A stretch of 64,000 nt of DNA from NCBI GenBank assembly GCA_000432735.1, contig FR887782.1, forward strand, positions 5,151 to 69,150. The letters are read 5' to 3'. The DNA comes from Bacteroides sp. CAG:443 (GTDB taxonomy: Bacteria; Bacteroidota; Bacteroidia; Bacteroidales; Bacteroidaceae). Positions 52,801 to 59,547 of the stretch are shown here, piece after piece. Positions within the stretch are counted from its first letter, which is position 1. The number at the start of each line of letters is the position of its first letter. The notes under the pieces are model-generated. The model saw only the letters and a program-made list of their open reading frames with translations, ran no database searches and was not told the DNA's origin. The position numbers and the translations under genes are program-made.

Positions 52801-55552
52801 GGTAAGAGCCAATTTGATGGCATCGCTTTACGATGCTTCGCTCGATAAGCTGTATCAGCACGACTGGCGTTTTAACCTTTGGTTCTCTCGTCCCGTTCCG
52901 TGGGTTCAGGCAGGTATGCTGTCGGCCAGTCAGCGTGTCGGCATGTATGGCGGTTTTCCCTACGTAAGAACTTATACGGGATTGGATTTGCTGAATGGTG
53001 AATATAGTTCTTTGCTGGTATTCTCTGGAACCGTTTATACGCGAGGTGTCAACTTGCTGGGTACTTCTACCCGTATGCTTGCCAAACAGAGCGCAGGAGA
53101 TGTCGTAGAGATGAAGTTTCAGCCAGCCATGACTGTAGAGGAATCGGCTGTCGTTGCTGCTCCGAATGTAATATCGTCTAACTTTAAAAAAGATAGTGGC
53201 AGTGCCGAAGTGGAGGACGTCTTGCAGATTGTAGATAATGATGCTGCCGTAGAAGCTGCGGAGGATGAAGAAGCAATGATTCCAGTGCGTGAAAACTTTG
53301 CCGAAACGGCCTTTTTCTATCCGAACCTGCGGACCGATTCATTGGGAGGTGTAAGTATTGTCTTTACCGTGCCGGATGCGTTGACCGAGTGGAAGTTCAC
53401 GGGACTGGCACATACGCAGGCTGTCGATTACGGTATGTTGACGCAGACCGTGAAGACGAGCAAGCCGTTTATGGTGCAGCCCAATATGCCGCGCTTCGTT
53501 CGTAAAGGCGACCGTACCGTTATTGCTGCCTCATTGGTCAATCTGTCGATGGACAAGATTGAAGGAAATGCCGGTATTAAACTATACGATCCGGTGACGG
53601 AAGAGGTGGTGTACGACTATCAGCAGCCATTCAATGTGGCAGAAGGAACAACGGGAGTCGTACGGTTCGACTGCCAGATTCCGGATACGTACGATATGCT
53701 GGTTTGTCGGATTACTGCTGAGGCGGGAGAATATAGCGACGGTGAGCAGCATTATCTGCCGGTACTGACCGACAAACAATGGATGACGGAAACCGTTCCT
53801 GTGCAGTTGGATGGAGAAAGCATGACGGAAGTCGGAACGGAAGACTTGTTCAACAAGCAGAGCAAGACGGCTACCGAACGACGGCTGACGGTGGAACTGA
53901 CGGCCAATCCCGACTGGTATGCGGTGCAGGCACTGCCTGTTGTCGGCAATCCGACAGAAGAAGATGCACTTTCGTGGGCGACTGCCTATTATGCCAATTC
54001 ACTGGCTGCGACTATTGTGAAGGCAAATCCCCACATCAAGCAAGTATTCGATACTTGGATGGCTCAGGGAGGCAGCAAGGAAACCCTGTTGAGTAACCTC
54101 GAACGCAATCAGGATTTGAAGAATCTGTTGCTCGAAGAAACTCCGTGGATTTCTGAAGCTACGGAAGAATCCGAACAGAAGCGGCGTATTGCGTTGCTGT
54201 TCGATCTGAATTCGATGGACAACCGTCTGCGCACTTCGATAGAACGTTTGCAGGAGTTGCAATTGTCCGATGGCTCATGGAGCTGGTATAGAGGCATGAC
54301 AGGCAGCCGCTATATTACGACGCAGATTGTGGAGATGCTGGCACGCTTGCAGCACATGAACGTGACACTGGACGGAAAGGTTGCTCCGATGTATACGCGG
54401 GCCTTGGGCTATTTGCAGAAAGCTGTGAAGGAAGATTATGAAACAATGAAGAAACTGGAAAAGGAAGGTGCGACAACTCTTGTTCCCAACAGTCAGGTGG
54501 TACACTATCTCTACGTTTGTGCCCTCGACAAGCAGGCTGCTTTGCTGGCAGACAAGCAGGTGAATGCCTACATGACGGACAGGCTGGAAAACCGTTCGGC
54601 TGAGTATTCTATCGGCGAGAAGGCGATGATTGGGCTTATTATGCAAGCCGGTGGCAGACAGCGTCAGGCACAGGAACTGGTTCAGTCTATCAAGGAATAT
54701 ACGGTAAGTACGCCGCAGATGGGTGTATATTTCGATACGCCGAAAGCACCATATTCATGGAATAATTACAGAATCCCTGCACAGGTAGCTGCTATGGAAG
54801 CCATTCAGCAAATTGCCCCCGATGCGGATATGCTGGCAGGCATGAAGCTTTGGCTGCTCAAGCAGAAGCAGGTTCAGGTGTGGGAAAGTAGCATTGCTAC
54901 AGCCGATGCGGTATATGCTTTCTTGAATGGTTCGGGTAACCGGTTGCAAGTAAATGGAACGATGAAAGCAGTAGCTGGTAACGTGGAGGTACGGACGCCC
55001 GACGATGTATTGGGATATACCCGAAAGACACTGACTGGAACAGATACGCATGTAGAACGTGTGGTCGTTTCGAAATCGGGAACCGGCATAGGCTGGGGAG
55101 CTGTATATGCACAATATCTGGAAGAGATGGATAAAGTGCTTCCGGCAAAAGGAAATGGTGTTTCGGTCGCACGTGAATGGTGGATGGACGGTAAGCAGAT
55201 TTTCCGAAAGACGGTTCTGCACGCCGGAGATAAGTTGACGGTACGACTGACGATAAAGGCCGACCGCGACATGGATTTTATTCGGGTGAAGGATGAACGT
55301 GCTGCCTGCATGGAACCTGATACGCAGTTGTCCGGCTATCGATGGAGCAACGGATTAGGATATTATCAAGTGAATCGCGACGCTTCTACCGAGTTCTTTA
55401 TCGACCGGATGCCGAAGGGAACGTATACGCTGGAATATACTGTTTATCTGGATCGCTCGGGAATTTATCAGGCTGGTGCCGCAACTATCCAGTCGGTTTA
55501 CGCTCCTGAGTTCAGCGGACACACCGGAGGGCAGACATTGACAGTAGAATAA
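49871..55552 (+). CDS. Alpha-2-macroglobulin family protein, thioester-less
   Basis: Large exported protein of 1893 residues. A signal peptide (MKKVHLLSWLVLFISLFPSI to ILQAQS) is followed by a helical, TPR-like N-terminal region to about 320. Macroglobulin domains follow, including the MG2-type LFTDRSLYRPGQKVYVSG and the A2M segment TDSLGGVSIVFTVPDALTEWK near 1155-1180. The thioester region should read like GCxEQ but shows PVVGNPTEEDALSWATAYYA, so the covalent trap is missing. The TED-like alpha-toroid and a C-terminal beta domain are intact. Such proteins are thought to inhibit proteases or protect the envelope in the periplasm. An ATG three codons upstream (49862) is possible. Confidence 0.9.
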   Translation: MKKVHLLSWLVLFISLFPSILQAQSYDELWKEVEVSQKKDLPKTVISVVDKIYTKAKGEKNIPQMMKAYIVRAESRIRLTPDSAQAEYDGIRRWAESETNLVGRAALNHIMGSLILDNQQLGTEDDAIRYFRLSLKDKEALGEASAKDFRPMTTSGELSEKYLNDNMFDLLSRQAIDRLSAYRFVGDRQKCVSEALALYDDLITFYGDNNNRQAALLTKEARVLYCWEGAGSGIVREALTPEKAVEELRKLAEEYKDLPVCADVYVKLAYVYRMNNQPLKSVEAAREGIKKYPEHEWVSQLRSYIDFASSPYLSVNIPLVYPKQEADINVTYANLKGVSFELYRLKISPASSLLRGNLKEETLIKNYGTKIASRHYALSPTPDYEKRDTVLHYTLPEAGIYMLKQIPQEAEKGIDYSLLFVSPYQCISIPVSEERKEFVVVDKLTGKPVPGAEVVTYRLNSNEYSVLQVYKTDGKGSTMVDIPRLGRIYYNVRMAGNDFAAISSIGGNASFVRETVQEWKKKVNLFTDRSLYRPGQKVYVSGIVYEQNGDSLRVVKGEKTSLKLYSSEQSVAESAASTDDFGVLSGEFVLPQNLLPGTYYVSTDGASAIIKVEEYKRPTFDVVFTPYEDTYNMGDSLTVKGEAKTFAGAPVRMARVRYTVSRTERTWFRMGGINKVELETGEVQTDADGQFRVNMVLTAPETTDWGGLGYRYYVYEVQAEVTDGASETQSGSLSLPVGKQSLGLQIRGLSDLVMREKQEKVQFMALNLNGTPVKTEVRYRVFALDQEGNKGKQQLEGKAVAQQSFVPSDLLALPSGKYRIEISATDAQGRTCTAEQDFTLFSRLDTRLPYPAVDWFYQDGNEFSDSAPATLYVGTSEKDVYLLVDVYSGNKRIASQRLTLSDEIKTFSYPYQKMYGDGISVNFAFMRNGSLYSRQATIIRPEPEKKLTLKWETFRDKLQPGSQEEWRMRVTDATGKPVRANLMASLYDASLDKLYQHDWRFNLWFSRPVPWVQAGMLSASQRVGMYGGFPYVRTYTGLDLLNGEYSSLLVFSGTVYTRGVNLLGTSTRMLAKQSAGDVVEMKFQPAMTVEESAVVAAPNVISSNFKKDSGSAEVEDVLQIVDNDAAVEAAEDEEAMIPVRENFAETAFFYPNLRTDSLGGVSIVFTVPDALTEWKFTGLAHTQAVDYGMLTQTVKTSKPFMVQPNMPRFVRKGDRTVIAASLVNLSMDKIEGNAGIKLYDPVTEEVVYDYQQPFNVAEGTTGVVRFDCQIPDTYDMLVCRITAEAGEYSDGEQHYLPVLTDKQWMTETVPVQLDGESMTEVGTEDLFNKQSKTATERRLTVELTANPDWYAVQALPVVGNPTEEDALSWATAYYANSLAATIVKANPHIKQVFDTWMAQGGSKETLLSNLERNQDLKNLLLEETPWISEATEESEQKRRIALLFDLNSMDNRLRTSIERLQELQLSDGSWSWYRGMTGSRYITTQIVEMLARLQHMNVTLDGKVAPMYTRALGYLQKAVKEDYETMKKLEKEGATTLVPNSQVVHYLYVCALDKQAALLADKQVNAYMTDRLENRSAEYSIGEKAMIGLIMQAGGRQRQAQELVQSIKEYTVSTPQMGVYFDTPKAPYSWNNYRIPAQVAAMEAIQQIAPDADMLAGMKLWLLKQKQVQVWESSIATADAVYAFLNGSGNRLQVNGTMKAVAGNVEVRTPDDVLGYTRKTLTGTDTHVERVVVSKSGTGIGWGAVYAQYLEEMDKVLPAKGNGVSVAREWWMDGKQIFRKTVLHAGDKLTVRLTIKADRDMDFIRVKDERAACMEPDTQLSGYRWSNGLGYYQVNRDASTEFFIDRMPKGTYTLEYTVYLDRSGIYQAGAATIQSVYAPEFSGHTGGQTLTVE

Positions 55553-55568
55553 AAATCGATAAAAAGAG

Positions 55569-55622
55569 GCAGGCTGAGGCAGTTCTCTCTGTAGAAGAGG
55601 CTGTTTCAGCCTGCTTTTCTTT
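55569..55622 (+). terminator. Terminator after the alpha-2-macroglobulin gene
   Basis: GCAGGCTGAGGCAG (55569-55582) pairs with CTGTTTCAGCCTGC (55601-55614), with a two-base mismatch; TTTTCTTTT follows. Confidence 0.8.
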
Positions 55623-55664
55623 TCCCGGCTGTATCGGCAAATTTATATTAATTCACTAGCAACC

Positions 55665-55696
55665 TTTGTTCGTCTTTGATTTTCTAGTTATCTTTG
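55665..55696 (+). promoter_or_regulatory. Promoter of the DUF1573-meaB unit
   Basis: TTTG at 55665-55668, a 20-base spacer and TATCTTTG at 55689-55696; the ATG follows 30 bases on. Confidence 0.7.
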
Positions 55697-55725
55697 TTCA
55701 CTCTAAACAAGTAACACTTTGAAAG

Positions 55726-56805
55726 ATGAAACGTATTTTATTTATTCTCAATATATTGTTTGCCGCTGTCTTGGCTGCTCAGGCACAGCCGAAAATTACA
55801 TTCGACAAGAATGTGCAGGAGTTAGGATATGTGCTTTGGCGCAATCCGGTGACCATTACTTATCATTTTACCAATACAGGTGACAAACCGCTGGTTATTT
55901 CGAAAGTAACTTCTTCGTGCGGTTGTACAGAGGTCGACTGGACAAAATCTCCGATTGCCGCCGGTGAGAAAGGTACGGTAACGGCAGTGTTCGACGCTGA
56001 AGCTATCGGACATTTTTACAAGGAAGTCGGCATTTACTGCAATGCTTCTTATCGTCCCATTTATCTGGAGTTCAACGGTGAGGTGACAGCCGACGCAAAG
56101 AACTATTCGTTTACGCATCCTGTAGCTTTCGGAGCCATACGTCTGGATAAGGATGAAATCGAATTTAATGATGTAAACAAAGGAGATCATCCGGAATTCG
56201 ACATCTTGGTTGCCAACACTTCCAACAAGGCTTATTCTCCCGTGCTGATGCATTTGCCTCCATATCTGAGTGCAAAGGCAGTTCCCGAAGTACTGGGAAG
56301 AGGAAAGAACGGTAAGATTATCGTGACACTCGATACAGAAAAGCTACCGAAATTCGGTATTACCCGTACATCGGTATACTTGTCGCGTTATCCGGGCGAC
56401 AAGGTAGGCAGTGACAATGAAATTCCTGTTTCGGCCGTTCTGCTACCCGACTTCTCCGGACTGACCGAACAGCAGAAGAACAATCCGCCGCAGATTTCGC
56501 TTTCTACAACGCAGCTGGAGTTTCCTCCGCTGAAACCGAACCAGAAGAAATCGCAGAATGTCATCATCACCAATACGGGGAAAAACGATCTGGTGATTCA
56601 GGATATGCAGGTATTCAACATTGCCCTTGCCGTCAACTTGAAGAAGACAGTCTTGAAGCCGGGCGAGTCTGCCAAACTGAAGATCACTGTATTGGGCGAT
56701 AACCTTTCGCGTGTGAAAGGTACTCCGCGTGTACTGATGATTACCAACGACCCGAAAAAACCTTCGGTTACCATCCGGGTAAAGGCAAAAATCAAGCAGC
56801 CCTGA
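55726..56805 (+). CDS. Exported DUF1573 protein with Ig/MSP-like domains
   Basis: Periplasmic or surface protein of 359 residues. The signal peptide is MKRILFILNILFAAVLAAQA. A first DUF1573 domain (about 22-110) contains FTNTGDKPLVISKVTSSCGC. A second related domain near 265-355 contains NVIITNTGKNDLVIQDMQVF. The paired Cys of SSCGCTEV is typical. The fold resembles ASPM/MSP Ig domains. The role is unknown. The MeaB gene follows after 44 bases, with no terminator seen. Confidence 0.87.
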   Translation: MKRILFILNILFAAVLAAQAQPKITFDKNVQELGYVLWRNPVTITYHFTNTGDKPLVISKVTSSCGCTEVDWTKSPIAAGEKGTVTAVFDAEAIGHFYKEVGIYCNASYRPIYLEFNGEVTADAKNYSFTHPVAFGAIRLDKDEIEFNDVNKGDHPEFDILVANTSNKAYSPVLMHLPPYLSAKAVPEVLGRGKNGKIIVTLDTEKLPKFGITRTSVYLSRYPGDKVGSDNEIPVSAVLLPDFSGLTEQQKNNPPQISLSTTQLEFPPLKPNQKKSQNVIITNTGKNDLVIQDMQVFNIALAVNLKKTVLKPGESAKLKITVLGDNLSRVKGTPRVLMITNDPKKPSVTIRVKAKIKQP

Positions 56806-56849
56806 TAGTTTCTGTCGAGGCTTTATTATCAACTTAAAATACTAAGACT

Positions 56850-57944
56850 ATGGAACACCCTGAAAACAGCGAAGAATACAAGGGATTGACTGTTAACAAG
56901 GGTATTGAGCAACCCGCTTGTATCAATCCTTATTTGAAATTAAGGAAGAAGCCGAAACGCCGTCAGTTTACCGTAAGCGAGTATGTGGAAGGTATCGTGA
57001 AAGGTGATGTGACCATACTGAGTCAGGCAGTTACGCTGGTAGAAAGCGTGAAGCCCGAGCATCAGGCTGTGGCGCAGGAGGTGATTGAAAAGTGTCTGCC
57101 TTATTCGGGCAATTCCATCCGCATAGGTATCAGTGGTGTTCCCGGTGCTGGAAAGAGTACGTCGATTGATGTATTCGGCCTGCATGTGCTGGAACGTGGC
57201 GGCAAGCTTGCCGTACTGGCTATCGACCCCAGTAGCGAACGTTCGAAAGGCAGCATTCTGGGTGATAAGACCCGTATGGAAAAACTTTCCGTTCATCCCG
57301 ATTCCTTTATCCGTCCCAGCCCTACGGCAGGTTCGTTGGGCGGCGTAGCCCGCAAGACCCGTGAAACGATTATCTTGTGCGAGGCGGCAGGTTTCGATAA
57401 AATTTTTGTCGAAACAGTGGGAGTAGGGCAGAGTGAAACGGCTGTCCATTCGATGGTGGACTTTTTCCTGCTAATACAGCTTGCCGGTACAGGCGATGAA
57501 CTACAGGGTATCAAGCGTGGAATCATGGAAATGGCTGACGGTATTATCATCAACAAAGCCGACGGAAACAACATTGAAAAGGCGAAGCTGGCAGCGGCTC
57601 ATTTCCGCAATGCGTTGCATCTGTTTCCGGCTCCGGAGTCGGGATGGACACCGCAGGTACTCACGTATTCCGGTTTCTACGGCATCGGTATCAAGGAAAT
57701 CTGGGACATGGTGTACAGTTATATCGATTTTGTGAAGAAGAACGGATATTTCGATTACCGCCGCAACGAACAGGCGAAATACTGGATGTATGAAACCATC
57801 AACGAGCATCTGCGCGACAACTTCTACAACAATCCGGCTATTGCTTCGATGCTTGCTGCTCAGGAACGGGAAGTGTTGCAGGGAAAGGCTACTTCGTTTT
57901 CAGCTGCAAAGAAGTTACTCGATACTTATTTCCGGAATATCTGA
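56850..57944 (+). CDS. meaB: MeaB/ArgK-type GTPase, methylmalonyl-CoA mutase chaperone
   Basis: G3E-family GTPase of 364 residues that protects or reloads the B12 enzyme methylmalonyl-CoA mutase. The P-loop GVPGAGKST is at 96-104; AIDPSSERSKGSILGDKTRM, RPSPTAGSLGGVARKTRE, FVETVGVGQSE and INKADGNN follow. mutA/mutB are not adjacent. It is instead downstream of the DUF1573 gene, so its partner is presumably elsewhere. A YjiA-like role for another B12 enzyme cannot be excluded. Confidence 0.92.
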   Translation: MEHPENSEEYKGLTVNKGIEQPACINPYLKLRKKPKRRQFTVSEYVEGIVKGDVTILSQAVTLVESVKPEHQAVAQEVIEKCLPYSGNSIRIGISGVPGAGKSTSIDVFGLHVLERGGKLAVLAIDPSSERSKGSILGDKTRMEKLSVHPDSFIRPSPTAGSLGGVARKTRETIILCEAAGFDKIFVETVGVGQSETAVHSMVDFFLLIQLAGTGDELQGIKRGIMEMADGIIINKADGNNIEKAKLAAAHFRNALHLFPAPESGWTPQVLTYSGFYGIGIKEIWDMVYSYIDFVKKNGYFDYRRNEQAKYWMYETINEHLRDNFYNNPAIASMLAAQEREVLQGKATSFSAAKKLLDTYFRNI

Positions 57945-57994
57945 TTTCACCCAGCGGAGGAACTGAAAGATACGTCACTAGGTTCCGGTTATTT

Positions 57995-58048
57995 TTTGTA
58001 CAAATTTCTTTTGTTTTTGTACAAAAAATAAAAAAACGTCGAGACGTT
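57995..58048. repeat. Composite intergenic repeat, copy D (inverted orientation)
   Basis: TTTGTACAAA at 57995-58004 and 58016-58025, centres 21 bp apart, with near-perfect outer arms (TTATTTTTTGTACAAA and complement). It is followed by AAAACGTCGAGACGTTTTT. Read on the minus strand this is GAAAAACGTCTCGACGTTTT, then the A/T tract and palindromes, matching the order in copies B and C. It lies between meaB and its terminator. Confidence 0.75.
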
Positions 58049-58095
58049 TTTCATGAAAGATGCAATCAACCGACAAAGAATAATGAGACAAGATA

Positions 58096-58147
58096 GGAAC
58101 TCTCTTCAGAGGCTATGGAAAAAGCCTCCGAAGGGAGTTCTTTTTTA
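58096..58147 (+). terminator. Terminator after meaB
   Basis: GAACTCTCTTCAGAGGCT (58097-58114) pairs with AGCCTCCGAAGGGAGTTC (58123-58140) with two mismatches, followed by TTTTTT. Copy D of the repeat lies between meaB and this terminator and would be transcribed. Confidence 0.85.
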
Positions 58148-58240
58148 CGTATGCTTTTGTTGAAAGCACTCGATACATGGGGTGTTATCAGTTACCTTTT
58201 ATCGGTAAAATCGCTTTTCTTAGAAAAAAACAAAGAATTA

Positions 58241-58349
58241 TTTGGTTTATAAAATAAACTACTTTATATTTGTAAAACAAAAAGAATAGGAATAAACGCG
58301 CGGATTTCTATTTTTTTTGTAACTATGGTTTATAAAATAAACTACTTTA
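58241..58349 (+). promoter_or_regulatory. Duplicated promoter/operator of the membrane protein-regulator pair
   Basis: TTTG at 58241-58244, a 20-base spacer and TATATTTG at 58265-58272 form a near-ideal promoter. A 23-bp sequence with dyad core GTTTATAAAATAAAC fills the spacer (58244-58266) and recurs exactly at 58327-58349, 83 bp downstream in the leader. The second copy has lost the -7 box. GTTTAT-AAA-ATAAAC has perfect 6-bp arms, as expected of an operator, probably for the winged-helix protein encoded at 58982. Confidence 0.7.
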
Positions 58350-58371
58350 CTATCTTAAAATTCTAAGGAAT

Positions 58372-58992
58372 ATGGAAGAAAAGAAATTTACGGAAAAAGA
58401 AAGTCTGGAATTGATTTCCCAGATGATTCAGGTGACGAAGGAAAATCTGGAGCGGGGTAGCGGCAATGTCTTTCTGGTGTACGGATATGCTGCGGTAGTA
58501 CTTTCGGTAGTGGTGTATGCAGCCGTGAATCTCACGGGCAGGCCGCTGTGGAATGCCTTGTGGTTTTTGATGTTTGTTCCCGCCATCGTCATGAAAATAC
58601 TTCAGGCTCGTAAGAAACCTTCTGTAGTAACGCACATGGATAAGATGATAGCTCATACATGGTGCATCGTAGGATCGTTGTTCGGACTGACTGTTGTGGT
58701 CATGATACTGATAGGGCTGGTGATTGATTCGTGCCATTTTGGCCTGATGCTCCCGTTGTGCTTGTTGTATGCCGGTATAGGCACTTCCATTACCGGTCTT
58801 ATTGTTCGGGTTCCGGCCTTGGTATATTCACCTCTTGTCGCCTTTGTGGTTGCTGTTTATATGCTGATGATACTGACCAACGGCGGAAGTGTGGCTCCGG
58901 AATGGAATCTTTATTTCGGCTTTTCTTTCTTACTGATGATGGTGATACCGGGACATTTGTTGAATAAAAAAGCTGCTGCTTATGCTTGCTGA
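58372..58992 (+). CDS. Predicted multi-pass membrane protein of unknown function
   Basis: Protein of 206 residues with a short charged N-terminus (EEKKFTEKESLELISQMIQ) and about six hydrophobic segments, for example VFLVYGYAAVVLSVVVYAA and ALWFLMFVPAIVMKIL. I do not recognise a named family. It overlaps the next gene, a winged-helix regulator, by 11 bases, so the two are translationally coupled. The layout resembles small regulator-membrane protein modules in which the membrane protein is the regulator's output or sensor. Confidence 0.75.
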   Translation: MEEKKFTEKESLELISQMIQVTKENLERGSGNVFLVYGYAAVVLSVVVYAAVNLTGRPLWNALWFLMFVPAIVMKILQARKKPSVVTHMDKMIAHTWCIVGSLFGLTVVVMILIGLVIDSCHFGLMLPLCLLYAGIGTSITGLIVRVPALVYSPLVAFVVAVYMLMILTNGGSVAPEWNLYFGFSFLLMMVIPGHLLNKKAAAYAC

Positions 58993-59266
58993 ACTGGATC
59001 CGTTGATACACTCGCAACTGCGCCTGGCAATTATGTCTATCTTGCTCTCGGTGGATGAGGCCGATTTTGTATACCTGAAGGAGAAGACGGAATCTACTGC
59101 TGGCAATCTTAGTGTACAACTTGACAAGTTGAGCAAGGCAGGATATATTCAGGTGGAGAAAGAGTTTGTGGGGAAGAAAACTCGCACATCGTGCCGGATA
59201 ACGGAAACGGGAAGAAAAGCGATGGAAGCGTATGTGAAGGCACTGAAGACTTATCTGGATTTGTAG
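58982..59266 (+). CDS. Winged-helix transcriptional regulator (HTH_34/MarR-like)
   Basis: Small DNA-binding protein of 94 residues. It begins with LDPLIHSQLRLAIMSILLS, then the recognition helix ESTAGNLSVQLDKLSKAGYI, a wing with KKTRTSCRITETGRKAMEAY, and a short final helix. This is the single-domain winged-helix type paired with membrane proteins. It probably represses its own operon through the two GTTTAT-AAA-ATAAAC dyads upstream; that link is inferred. Confidence 0.87.
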   Translation: MLAELDPLIHSQLRLAIMSILLSVDEADFVYLKEKTESTAGNLSVQLDKLSKAGYIQVEKEFVGKKTRTSCRITETGRKAMEAYVKALKTYLDL

Positions 59267-59289
59267 GATAAGAGAAATGTGACGAAAAG

Positions 59290-59335
59290 GAGCAATTATT
59301 TATATTCGTGTCCGGTAAATCTATATAAATAGTTG
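59290..59335 (+). terminator. AT-rich hairpin after the regulator gene
   Basis: AGCAATTATTTATAT and ATATAAATAGTTGCT pair over about 13 of 15 positions. It ends the two-gene operon; the remainder of 59267-59547 shows only the alaS terminator. Confidence 0.5.
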
Positions 59336-59480
59336 CTTGTTGGTATTGTCCTTGTTGAGAGACTACATCGTTGAAACTTTTGGATAATTGGTTGTATATC
59401 ATTGTTCTATGAGAAAATTAAATACTCTTACCAAACAGGATAATTGATTGATAAGCCAATCCGTCCTGATCTGTAATAAA

Positions 59481-59520
59481 AAAGGTTCTATCATCCCCTG
59501 GCGGGAAAATGATAGAACCT
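59481..59520 (-). terminator. Terminator of alaS
   Basis: AAGGTTCTATCAT (59481-59493) is perfectly complementary to ATGATAGAACCTT (59508-59520). On the minus strand it runs into TTTTTTATTAC. Confidence 0.88.
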
Positions 59521-59547
59521 TCTTTTATTTATTTCTGTAATCTGCGA

